DNA of 5,624 bases from Mycobacterium sp. (GTDB taxonomy: Bacteria; Actinomycetota; Actinomycetes; Mycobacteriales; Mycobacteriaceae): assembly GCA_020438915.1 (NCBI GenBank), contig JAGQTR010000260.1:1-5624 (forward strand). Direction: 5' to 3'. Below, one piece after another: positions 1 through 5,624 of this stretch. Numbering within the stretch: the first letter of the stretch is position 1; the number at the start of each line of letters is the position of its first letter. Position numbers and translations under genes: made by a program. The notes under the pieces were generated by a model. It was not told where the DNA came from. It did no database searches and saw only the letters and a list, made by a program, of their open reading frames with translations.

Positions 1-586
1 GCGACCGGTACAGGAACGGGCCGAAGAAGTGGACGACGCCGGCGTTGCCGTGATCGTTGGGCCAGCGCCGCGGATCGCCGGTGAGGTTGATCGCGGTCTC
101 GGTGCCGCCGTGATACGAGCGGTAGCGCGCCAGCACCTTGTAGCGGCCGGTGTGCAACCGGGCCATCCGCACGGCGTGCTCGACCGCGTCCGCGCCACCG
201 TTGGTGAAGAAAATCTTGTCGAGCGCCCCCGGGGTGCGTTCGGCGATGAGCCGGGCAGCCTCGGAGCGGGCGTCGTTGGCGTGCTGCGGTGCCACCGTGC
301 ACAGTTTGGCGGCCTGTTCGGCAATGGCGGCAACGACTCTCGGGTGCTGATGACCGATGTTGGTGTTCACCAACATCGAGGAGAAGTCCAGCAGCCGGTG
401 GCCATCGCCGTCCCACACATAGCAACCCTGCGACGCAGTGATCGTCATCGGTGCGATGTCGGCCTGCGCGGACCACGAATGAAACACATGGGTGCGGTCG
501 AGTTCGTAGGCGCGAGCTGCCTGCGCGCGGGCCGCCTCGATGCTGAGGCCGTTGGGCAGCACGGTGGTGTCGTTCAGCACGGTCAT
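1..586 (-). CDS. Class III PLP-dependent aminotransferase, N-terminal part (runs off window)
   Basis: Transfers an amino group between an amine or amino acid and a carbonyl compound using pyridoxal phosphate; cytosolic. The visible 195 residues start with ATG at 586 and stay open to the window edge. Seen: an N-terminal helix leading into HVFHSWSAQ (34-42), the small-domain segment YVWDGDGHRLLDFSS (56-70), VNTNIGHQHP (73-82), the phosphate-binding turn FFTNGGADAVEHA (126-138) and YRSYHGGTETA (155-165), whose Tyr158-His159 pair typically stacks on the cofactor. These are class III hallmarks; the Schiff-base lysine should lie in the missing C-terminal part. It resembles mycobacterial omega-aminotransferases such as Rv3329, from memory only. 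The in-frame stop upstream is the TGA of the ligase gene, and no other ATG or GTG lies between, so this start is well supported although no clear Shine-Dalgarno precedes it. It follows the ligase by 36 bases and is probably the last visible gene of the operon. Substrate unknown. Confidence 0.9.
   Translation of the reverse strand, partial: MTVLNDTTVLPNGLSIEAARAQAARAYELDRTHVFHSWSAQADIAPMTITASQGCYVWDGDGHRLLDFSSMLVNTNIGHQHPRVVAAIAEQAAKLCTVAPQHANDARSEAARLIAERTPGALDKIFFTNGGADAVEHAVRMARLHTGRYKVLARYRSYHGGTETAINLTGDPRRWPNDHGNAGVVHFFGPFLYRS
355..378. repeat. 11-bp perfect inverted repeat inside the aminotransferase gene
   Basis: The plus strand has CGATGTTGGTG, then TT, then CACCAACATCG, a perfect 11-bp dyad with a 2-base centre. 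It encodes the conserved SMLVNTNIG region of the aminotransferase, so protein constraint may explain it. Its shape resembles a dimeric regulator operator. Confidence 0.5.
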
Positions 587-622
587 GACCGTAGAGTGTG
601 CCCGGATATCGAGCGGCAGGCG

Positions 623-2236
623 TCAGGTTGCGGCGAACTGCTCGCGCAGCGCTGTTTTCTTGAACTTGCCGGTGGCCGTGCACGGGATCGTGGCCACGAA
701 CTCGAAGCGGTCCGGCAGCTGCCAGTTGGCGAATTCCTGCGCGAGGTGCTCACGCAGCTCTGTCGGCGAAACCTCGGCGCCCGTGCACAATGAAACAACC
801 GCCAGTGGCCGCTCGCCCCAGCGATCGTCGGGGATGGCGATAACTGCGGCTTGCGCGACCGCCCGGTGGGACATCAGGTGGTTCTCCAGATCGACCGAGG
901 AAATCCACTCGCCCCCGGACTTCACCAAATCTTTGGAACGGTCGCAGATCCGGATGCACCCACGCTCGTCGATACGCACCACATCCCCGGTCTTGAACCA
1001 GCCGTCGGCGGTGAAGCTGTCGGCGCCCCGGCCGCGGTGGTAGCTGGCTGCCACCCATGGTCCACGCACTTCGAGCTCGCCGGTGGCGACGTCGTCCCAG
1101 GCGATCAACCGGCCCTCGTCATCACGTGCGCGGGTCTCGAAAAACGGGAGAGCGACGCCCTGGCGTCCGCGATACCCATACCGCTCATCGGCGTCGTGGT
1201 CGTCGAGATCGGCCGGCAGCCGGCACAGTGTGCCCAGCGGTGCCGTCTCGGTCATACCCCACGCTTGGATGATTGTCAGGCCATGGCGGTCGAACCCCTC
1301 GAACATCGACCGCGGCACGGCTGCGCCACCGACAACCAAGCGATCCAGAGCCGCCAGGTCCCACCGACTGGGCTCGGCGTCCAGCGCCGCCAGCATGGCG
1401 ATCCAGACGGTGGGCACGCCGGCCGCCATCGTGACACCCTCCTCGGCGCACAGGTCGAGCACACTCTCGGGATCCAGATGTGGGCCGGGCAGGACCAGAT
1501 GCGCGCCTGTCAGTGCAGCCGCGTAGGGCAGCCCCCACGCATTCGCGTGGAACATTGGTACAACGGGAAGAATTGTGTCCCTTGCCGATACAGAAAGCTG
1601 GTCCGGCATCGCGGCAACCAGCGAATGCAGCACCAGAGCGCGGTGGGAGTAGACCACACCCTTGGGCCTGCCGGTGGTTCCCGATGTGTAGCACATCGCC
1701 GCGGCACTGCGCTCGTCGAGTGCCGGCCACGCGACCGGTTCGGCGCCGCTGATCAACGACTCGTAGTCGAGCATCCCGTCCGGGGCCTCACCGGAGTGAG
1801 TAACCACGATGACATGGGCGAAATCAAGTGCCGCACGGAATGTTTCGAAGACCCCCAGCAGGGATTCGTCGACGACGATGATCGAGTCCTGCGCATCATC
1901 GACGATGAAAGCGAGCTCCTCAGGGAACAGCCGAGGGTTCAAGGTGTGGATGACGGCACCCATCCCCGGGACCGCGAAGTACAACTCGAGATGCTCGCTC
2001 TGATTCCACAGCAACGTGGCAACCCGATCTCCCCGTCCTACGCCGAGTTCGGCGAGGGCGCCGGCGAGCCGGTGAGCTCGGTCGGCGCAGTCACCGAAGG
2101 TGGTGCGAGTGATGGCTCCAGACGGCCTCCGGGACACCACCTTACGGTCGGTGTGCAGGCGCTCAACCCGCTCGATGATGCTCGTGAGCGTCAGCGGGTA
2201 GTCATCCATGCTGCCGCCGAGATCGTGCTCGGTCAT
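623..2236 (-). CDS. AMP-forming fatty-acyl-CoA ligase, AlkK-like (FadD family)
   Basis: Activates a fatty or other carboxylic acid with ATP to an acyl-adenylate, then usually to acyl-CoA. The 537-residue protein has the full ANL-family motif set: P-loop YTSGTTGRPKG (183-193), VPMFHANAW (226-234), the A5 motif WGMTET (326-331), FKTGD (414-418), the hinge region DRSKDLVKSGGEWIS (432-446) and the C-terminal lysine in TATGKFKK (520-527, probably Lys524). The 'SGGEWISS' and 'MFHANAW' stretches and the length near 540 point to the medium/long-chain AlkK/ttLC-FACS-like subgroup rather than to FadD13, which is about 503 residues. Trp234 sits where the Thermus enzyme has its gate tryptophan. The ATG at 2236 is preceded by AAGGTAGG seven bases upstream. 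An internal ATG at 2209 (Met10), just before DDYPLTL, is an alternative because many homologues begin about there. It sits 61 bases after adhD, in the operon slot near where fadD13 is found in M. tuberculosis. Chain-length preference cannot be read. Confidence 0.93.
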   Translation of the reverse strand: MTEHDLGGSMDDYPLTLTSIIERVERLHTDRKVVSRRPSGAITRTTFGDCADRAHRLAGALAELGVGRGDRVATLLWNQSEHLELYFAVPGMGAVIHTLNPRLFPEELAFIVDDAQDSIIVVDESLLGVFETFRAALDFAHVIVVTHSGEAPDGMLDYESLISGAEPVAWPALDERSAAAMCYTSGTTGRPKGVVYSHRALVLHSLVAAMPDQLSVSARDTILPVVPMFHANAWGLPYAAALTGAHLVLPGPHLDPESVLDLCAEEGVTMAAGVPTVWIAMLAALDAEPSRWDLAALDRLVVGGAAVPRSMFEGFDRHGLTIIQAWGMTETAPLGTLCRLPADLDDHDADERYGYRGRQGVALPFFETRARDDEGRLIAWDDVATGELEVRGPWVAASYHRGRGADSFTADGWFKTGDVVRIDERGCIRICDRSKDLVKSGGEWISSVDLENHLMSHRAVAQAAVIAIPDDRWGERPLAVVSLCTGAEVSPTELREHLAQEFANWQLPDRFEFVATIPCTATGKFKKTALREQFAAT

Positions 2237-2243
2237 CGTGTCG

Positions 2244-2253
2244 CCTACCTTCT
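2244..2253 (-). promoter_or_regulatory. Ribosome binding site of the AlkK-like ligase
   Basis: The minus strand reads AGAAGGTAGG, ending seven bases before the ATG at 2236. This supports 2236 over the internal ATG at 2209, which is preceded only by a weak GGCGGC. Confidence 0.6.
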
Positions 2254-2263
2254 TTCCGAATGG

Positions 2264-2295
2264 CCGATGGGGATCGGGGGTGCGTTCACCGAACG
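2264..2295 (-). other. Two small inverted repeats in the adhD-ligase gap
   Basis: In the 61-base gap two dyads follow the adhD stop. CGTTC-GGT-GAACG (2283-2295) has 5-bp arms and a 3-base loop. CCGAT-CCCC-ATCGG (2264-2277) has 5-bp arms and a 4-base loop. No T-run follows either, so this is not a standard intrinsic terminator. They might be weak RNA hairpins or an operator, or chance. Confidence 0.3.
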
Positions 2296-2297
2296 GG

Positions 2298-3404
2298 TCA
2301 GTGCACGATGACGCCGCGGATGTTCTTGCCGTCGCGCAGGTCTTGATAACCCTGGTTCACTTCCTCGAGGGTATAGGTGCGGGTCACCAGTTCGTCCAGC
2401 TTGAGCTGACCGGCGTCGTAGAGTCGCAACAACCGCACGATGTCGTACTGCGGATTGCACGAACCGAACAGCGAACCCTTGATCGTCTTCTCGTTGAGGG
2501 TCAGGTCCGTTCCGGAGACATGCACGGTGAGCTTCGTCGGGTCGGCCAGGCCGGTGATGACGACGGTGCCGCCTTTTCCGACTACCGCCGTCGCCGCCGA
2601 GACGACCTCTTCGTCGACAGTGCCGACCAGGATCAGCGCCGCGTCGGCGCCCTGGCCCCAGGTGAGCTCGTTGACCTTCTGTGCGGCGCCGGCGGCGTCG
2701 GCAAAGGCATGGGTGGCGCCGAACTTCAGTGCGGTGTCACGCTTGAGCGCCACCGGGTCCACGACGACCACGTATTTGCAGCCTGCCGCGATCGCCCCCT
2801 GGACCGCGTTGACACCCAGGCCGCCGACGCCGTAGATGACGGCGGTGTCGCCCGGCCGGAGGTTCCCGGCGTTGACCGCCGAGCCCCAACCCGACGGCAC
2901 GCCGCAACCGACCAGTACCGCGGTCTCCAGCGGAAGCCAATCATCGATCTTGACGACCGAGTGCTGCGAGATGGTGGCCCGCTCGGAAAATGTTCCGAGC
3001 ATGCACATGCCACCGAAATCTGTTCCGTTGGAGTGGAAACGGAAGCTGCCGTCAGGCAGGCAACCTTCCAGGATCGTGGCACCCATGTCGCAGAGGCTTT
3101 GCCGCCCGCTAGAACAGTAGCGGCACGTCCCGCAGTTGGGAATGAAGCTGCACACGACGTGGTCGCCGGGCTTGACCTTGGTGACGCCGGCGCCGACGTC
3201 CTCAATGATCCCGGACCCCTCATGGCCGCCCACGATCGGGTAGCGGGCCGGCAACTGACTGTCGGTGAGGTGCAGGTCGGAATGGCACAGGCCAGCGGCG
3301 GTGTAGGAGATCAGCACCTCACCCGGCCCTGGACCGTCGAGGTCGAGTTCCATCACTTCGAACGGCTTACCGGCTTCTAACAGAACTGCGGCGGTGGTTT
3401 TCAT
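2298..3404 (-). CDS. adhD: Zinc-dependent alcohol dehydrogenase, AdhD-like (MDR superfamily)
   Basis: Oxidises an alcohol to an aldehyde or ketone with a nicotinamide cofactor. The 368-residue length equals that of mycobacterial AdhD (Rv3086) as I recall it. Catalytic zinc ligands are visible: Cys40-His41 in GLCHSD, His61-Glu62 in GGHEGSG, and Cys167 in VGCGVP. The structural zinc lobe has four cysteines at 91, 94, 97 and 105 (CGTCRYC plus a later Cys). The Rossmann motif YGVGGLGVNA (191-200) is followed by a strand ending in Asp216 (VVVVDP), which favours NAD over NADP. The overall pattern is that of the class III/NDMA-dependent-type actinobacterial MDR group, in which the cofactor can be tightly bound; that trait is inferred. 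The ATG at 3404 has a strong ribosome binding site six bases upstream. It lies 33 bases after sadH and 61 bases before the ligase. The gene contains an 8-bp inverted repeat at 2981-3000. Physiological substrate unknown. Confidence 0.93.
   Translation of the reverse strand: MKTTAAVLLEAGKPFEVMELDLDGPGPGEVLISYTAAGLCHSDLHLTDSQLPARYPIVGGHEGSGIIEDVGAGVTKVKPGDHVVCSFIPNCGTCRYCSSGRQSLCDMGATILEGCLPDGSFRFHSNGTDFGGMCMLGTFSERATISQHSVVKIDDWLPLETAVLVGCGVPSGWGSAVNAGNLRPGDTAVIYGVGGLGVNAVQGAIAAGCKYVVVVDPVALKRDTALKFGATHAFADAAGAAQKVNELTWGQGADAALILVGTVDEEVVSAATAVVGKGGTVVITGLADPTKLTVHVSGTDLTLNEKTIKGSLFGSCNPQYDIVRLLRLYDAGQLKLDELVTRTYTLEEVNQGYQDLRDGKNIRGVIVH
2981..3000. repeat. 8-bp inverted repeat (tetraloop hairpin) inside adhD
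   Basis: GCTCGGAA and TTCCGAGC flank a 4-base spacer, giving a perfect 8-bp stem on either strand. It falls in the codons for MLGTFSER of AdhD. No T-run follows. Confidence 0.45.
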
Positions 3405-3410
3405 CGCGAT

Positions 3411-3420
3411 TCCCTTTCCT
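3411..3420 (-). promoter_or_regulatory. Ribosome binding site of adhD
   Basis: On the minus strand the stretch reads AGGAAAGGGA and ends six bases before the ATG at 3404. It is the strongest purine-rich Shine-Dalgarno match in the window and fixes the adhD start. It lies in the 33-base sadH-adhD gap next to the AT-rich AAAATATTTC (3421-3430), which is unusual for this GC-rich DNA but has no promoter-like partner that I can see. Confidence 0.7.
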
Positions 3421-3437
3421 GAAATATTTTGCGCCGG

Positions 3438-4268
3438 CTACTTCGCCCACGGGAAGAATTTCGCCACTGCGGCGGCAACGATCCGTTGGTACCCCGACCC
3501 GGTGATTCGAGCGATCAGGTCCGCTGCTTTTGCCTCGATCCCGATCACCACTCGGGCGCGGCCCTTGGCGACTCCGTTGACAATCGTGTTCGCTGCCATT
3601 TCCGGTGAATGCAGGAGCAGCCACTTGTCGTAGAACGCGGCGAAGCTTTGCTGGTCGAAGCCGTCGGCAACGGTGGCGTTGCGGGCGACGGCGGTCTTGA
3701 CACCGCCGGGATGAACGCATGTCACCTTGACCGGGTACTTGGCGACCAGCATCTCCTCGCGTAGCGCCTCGGTGAAGCCGCGCACGGCGAACTTGGCTGC
3801 GTTGTACGCACTTTGACCGGGCACCGCGATCAGCCCGAACAGGCTGGAGATGTTGACGATGTGCCCGTCGCCGGATGCGATAACATGCGGCAGAAAGGCT
3901 TTGGTCCCGTTGACGACGCCCCAGAAGTCGACGTCCATGATCCGCTCGATGTCCTTGAAGTCAGAACTTTCGACATTGCCGTTGTAGGCGATGCCAGCAT
4001 TGTTGTAGACCTGGTGGACTTCACCGAAGTGTGCGGCAACCGCGTCGGCGTAGGCCAGCACCGCCTCCCGCTCGGCGACGTCGAGGCGGTCGGATTTGAC
4101 ATCTGCGCCCAGCGCTCGGGCCTGGCTGACGGTTTCGGCGAGCCCGTCGTTATCGACATCGGAGAGCGCGAGCTTGGCGCCCTTCTCCGCAAGGTTGACA
4201 GCCAGCGCCCTGCCGATGCCGGAGCCGGCTCCGGTGATGACGGCGACTTTACCTTCGAATTCGCTCAT
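3438..4268 (-). CDS. sadH: Short-chain dehydrogenase/reductase, SadH-like
   Basis: NAD(P)-dependent oxidoreductase of the classical SDR family, probably interconverting an alcohol and a carbonyl. The 276-residue protein shows the cofactor motif TGAGSGIG (12-19), Asp37 at the end of the second strand (ALSDVD, suggesting NAD preference), NNAG (89-92), the catalytic serine in NISS (139-142, probably Ser142), and the YNAAK pair Tyr155/Lys159, followed by HPGGVKT (186-192). The position normally holding the fourth catalytic residue, Asn in 'MDVNFWG', reads MDVDFWG, so Asp114. The C-terminus ends in AKFFPWAK. Length and motifs fit mycobacterial SadH (Rv3085). The ATG overlaps the TGA of the hydrolase gene (ATGA), so translation is probably coupled; AAAGG lies ten bases upstream of the start. 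The neighbouring adhD belongs to an unrelated dehydrogenase superfamily, so two oxidoreductases serve this operon. The substrate is not readable. Confidence 0.93.
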   Translation of the reverse strand: MSEFEGKVAVITGAGSGIGRALAVNLAEKGAKLALSDVDNDGLAETVSQARALGADVKSDRLDVAEREAVLAYADAVAAHFGEVHQVYNNAGIAYNGNVESSDFKDIERIMDVDFWGVVNGTKAFLPHVIASGDGHIVNISSLFGLIAVPGQSAYNAAKFAVRGFTEALREEMLVAKYPVKVTCVHPGGVKTAVARNATVADGFDQQSFAAFYDKWLLLHSPEMAANTIVNGVAKGRARVVIGIEAKAADLIARITGSGYQRIVAAAVAKFFPWAK

Positions 4269-5206
4269 GATGCAGAAACCTTTCGTTGAAACGAGTGGAT
4301 CCGTGGGTCCGGGGTGGGGAGGTGGTGACGCAGTTTCGAGCCGAGGTCGACCAGCGCATCACGTGCTTCGGGAAGCAGACTGACCTGAAGGTGGAAGTCG
4401 TGCCACCAGCCGTCGAACCGGCGATGCTCGATCGGGCTCTTCGAAGCAGCGCAGGCAGTTTCGATTTTCGACGCATCTGCCGAGATCGGGTCGTCCCCGG
4501 CGCTCTGCATGACGATCGGCGGCAGGCCGGTCATATCGCCGTACACCGGTGAGATGCCGGCGCACCGTGGATCCGCTGACCCGACGTAGCGCGGTGCCCA
4601 TTCCCAGCACATCGACGGCAGGATCAGCGGGTCGCGCAACACCGGCCTCTGCTGGTCGATATCGAGGGCGAGGTCGGCCCAGGGGCAGATCAGGCCGAGT
4701 GCGGCCGGGAGCGCGATTCCGCGGTCGCGCAGCACCATAGCCAGCGCCAGCGTCAGTCCGCCGCCGGCGGAATCACCGGCGATGACCGTGGTTTTCGGGT
4801 CCAACCCATCCTCGAGCAGCTGGGAATAGACTGCGACCATTTCCTCGAGGGCGATCGGATACCGGGCCTCGGGAGCCCGGGAATACTCGGGGAGGAGTGC
4901 CGTCATGCCGGCTGCCGCGGCCAGCTGCGCCACCATTCCCCGGTAGCCCTTCGCGCTTCCCAGCGCATAGGCCCCACCGTGCAGGTAGATCAGTGTTCCG
5001 TGGGCCACCGAGTGTGGTGGTTGAACCCTCTCGACAGGGATACCCGCGACGGTGATGCGTTGGTAGCGGGTGCCCTTCGGGGGTAGGGCCGCGGCGGTGA
5101 GTGTGGCGAGCATGAGCCGCCGCCCACCGACTCCCAGACGGCGGGAGGCGAACGGTGGCCGCGATGCTCGTAGCACCGCCCGCACCGCAGCCTTGCGGAG
5201 TTTCAT
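4265..5206 (-). CDS. lipR: LipR-like alpha/beta hydrolase, hormone-sensitive lipase family
   Basis: Carboxylic ester hydrolase of 313 residues. Seen: the oxyanion motif YLHGGAY (74-80, HGG at 76-78), the nucleophile elbow GDSAGG (144-149, Ser146), the acid residue in GDDPIS (probably Asp239) and the histidine in GWWHDFH (His269), i.e. a complete triad in the order and spacing of the HSL family. The N-terminus is short, basic and hydrophobic (MKLRKAAVRAVLRA) without a cleavable signal peptide. M. tuberculosis LipR (Rv3084) has about 308 residues. The start is the ATG at 5206: it overlaps the monooxygenase TGA as ATGA and has GAGG seven bases upstream. The reading frame stays open for about 330 bases further into the monooxygenase gene, but that stretch gives an arginine- and histidine-rich nonsense protein and is not used. 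Next to a Baeyer-Villiger type enzyme, hydrolysis of the ester product is the natural inferred role. The last 15 or so residues (PDPRIHSFQRKVSAS) look like a variable tail. Confidence 0.93.
   Translation of the reverse strand: MKLRKAAVRAVLRASRPPFASRRLGVGGRRLMLATLTAAALPPKGTRYQRITVAGIPVERVQPPHSVAHGTLIYLHGGAYALGSAKGYRGMVAQLAAAAGMTALLPEYSRAPEARYPIALEEMVAVYSQLLEDGLDPKTTVIAGDSAGGGLTLALAMVLRDRGIALPAALGLICPWADLALDIDQQRPVLRDPLILPSMCWEWAPRYVGSADPRCAGISPVYGDMTGLPPIVMQSAGDDPISADASKIETACAASKSPIEHRRFDGWWHDFHLQVSLLPEARDALVDLGSKLRHHLPTPDPRIHSFQRKVSAS
4279..4284 (-). promoter_or_regulatory. Ribosome binding site of sadH
   Basis: GAAAGG on the minus strand ends ten bases before the sadH ATG (4268), within the lipR coding end. 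The spacing is slightly long, but with the ATGA overlap, coupled re-initiation is likely. Confidence 0.45.
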
Positions 5207-5624
5207 GCCACCGCCTCGCCAACGGACACGCGGCTGAACTGCATCACACCGTCGTCGACCGGGTCTTCGAGCAGAACTTCGGAGTCCTTCTCGTAGTGCA
5301 TGAGCACCCTCCACGGATGCTTGGAACCCTGGCGGGGCAACTCGTTCTGGCCGCGCTTGACGTACCCGGAGCTGAGCATGTCGAACATGCAGGTGTCCAG
5401 TGCGCAGCCGTCGAGATCGCGGGGCACCGCAGCGGTGTAGCCGTTGTCGTCCATATGCTGGAGCAGGCGGCACAGATAGGTACCGGAGATGTCGGCCTTG
5501 AGAGTCCACGAGGCGTTGGTGTAGCCGATGATCCACGCCAGGTTGGGGACGTCCTCGACCAGGACGCCTTTATAGGTCAACTGGTCGCGCAGCACGCGCT
5601 CTTCGCCGTCCACGGTCAGGCGCA
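5203..5624 (-). CDS. mymA: Flavin-containing (Baeyer-Villiger type) monooxygenase, C-terminal part
   Basis: Only the last 139 residues are inside the window; the frame is open to base 5624 and the true start lies beyond it. A GTG at 5613 is internal, not the start: the family is about 490-500 residues long and the reading continues upstream as Arg-Leu-Thr. The segment contains LTYKGVLVEDVPNLAWIIGY followed by TNASWTLKADIS, the typical C-terminal block of class B flavoprotein monooxygenases related to MymA (Rv3083) and EthA, then CRLLQHMDDNGYTAA. These enzymes use FAD and NADPH to insert one oxygen atom, turning ketones into esters or oxidising sulfur or nitrogen. The FAD and NADPH Rossmann motifs and the FxGxxxHxxxW fingerprint are outside the window, so the Baeyer-Villiger label rests on the family and on the downstream esterase. 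The stop overlaps the lipR start by four bases. In M. tuberculosis the regulator virS lies divergently upstream; that region is not visible here. Confidence 0.88.
   Translation of the reverse strand, partial: RLTVDGEERVLRDQLTYKGVLVEDVPNLAWIIGYTNASWTLKADISGTYLCRLLQHMDDNGYTAAVPRDLDGCALDTCMFDMLSSGYVKRGQNELPRQGSKHPWRVLMHYEKDSEVLLEDPVDDGVMQFSRVSVGEAVA
5214..5217 (-). promoter_or_regulatory. Ribosome binding site of lipR
   Basis: GAGG on the minus strand, seven bases upstream of the ATG at 5206, inside the last codons of the monooxygenase gene. It decides the start against the longer open frame that continues upstream. Confidence 0.55.

Noticed and set aside
587..622. Possible promoter or terminator between ligase and aminotransferase
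   Set aside because: The 36-base gap shows no hairpin with T-run and no -10/-35 pair; simple read-through is the better reading.
29..793. Plus-strand open frame of 254 codons opposite the aminotransferase and the ligase end
   Set aside because: It spans two well-supported minus-strand genes and the gap between them, and shows no family motif.
851..2311. Long plus-strand open frame (486 codons) opposite the ligase gene
   Set aside because: It is antisense to a protein with a complete ANL motif set, encodes no recognisable domain, and is the expected artefact of high third-position GC.
2208..3380. Plus-strand open frame of 390 codons opposite adhD
   Set aside because: Antisense to an intact zinc alcohol dehydrogenase; composition is low in recognisable structure and there is no convincing ribosome binding site.
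3405..3437. AT-rich AAAATATTTC in the sadH-adhD gap as a -10 element
   Set aside because: It lies too close to the ribosome binding site and start codon to give a normal leader, and no -35 partner is evident.
4862..4880. Inverted repeat CCGGGC ... GCCCGG within lipR
   Set aside because: Six GC-only base pairs with a 7-base loop are common by chance in this DNA, and it lies mid-gene without a T-run.
5207..5536. Upstream extension of the lipR reading frame by about 110 codons
   Set aside because: It overlaps the well-conserved monooxygenase C-terminus in another frame and encodes Arg/His-rich sequence. The ATG at 5206 with GAGG upstream and the ATGA overlap give a family-typical length.

Overview
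The window looks like a piece of a GC-rich actinobacterial chromosome, most probably from a Mycobacterium or close relative. The evidence is strong third-position GC bias, tight same-strand gene packing, and proteins that closely resemble members of the mycobacterial mymA operon as I remember them (no database search was run). All six genes lie on the minus strand, so transcription runs from high to low coordinates.

In order of transcription: (1) the C-terminal 139 residues of a MymA/EthA-like flavin-containing (Baeyer-Villiger type) monooxygenase, entering from beyond base 5624; (2) a LipR-like alpha/beta hydrolase of the hormone-sensitive lipase family (4265-5206); (3) a SadH-like short-chain dehydrogenase (3438-4268); (4) an AdhD-like zinc-dependent alcohol dehydrogenase (2298-3404); (5) an AMP-forming fatty-acyl-CoA ligase of the AlkK-like type (623-2236); (6) the N-terminal 195 residues of a class III PLP-dependent aminotransferase, leaving the window at base 1. 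Genes 1-2 and 2-3 overlap by four bases (ATGA). The remaining gaps are 33, 61 and 36 bases, so the set reads as one operon. No promoter, terminator, RNA gene, mobile element or CRISPR array is visible.

The first four genes match the order mymA-lipR-sadH-adhD known from M. tuberculosis (Rv3083-Rv3086). There the operon continues with Rv3087, Rv3088 (WS/DGAT-like) and fadD13. Here those are absent at the equivalent place, and an AlkK-like ligase followed by a class III aminotransferase comes instead. Together the enzymes could form a route in which an alcohol is oxidised to a ketone or aldehyde, the monooxygenase inserts oxygen to make an ester, the hydrolase cleaves it, released alcohols are reoxidised, and the acid is activated as a CoA or adenylate. 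The aminotransferase would add or remove an amino group on a carbonyl compound. Substrates cannot be read from the sequence. The most interesting points are this altered operon tail and several inverted repeats: an 11-bp one inside the aminotransferase gene, an 8-bp one inside adhD, and two small ones in the adhD-ligase gap.
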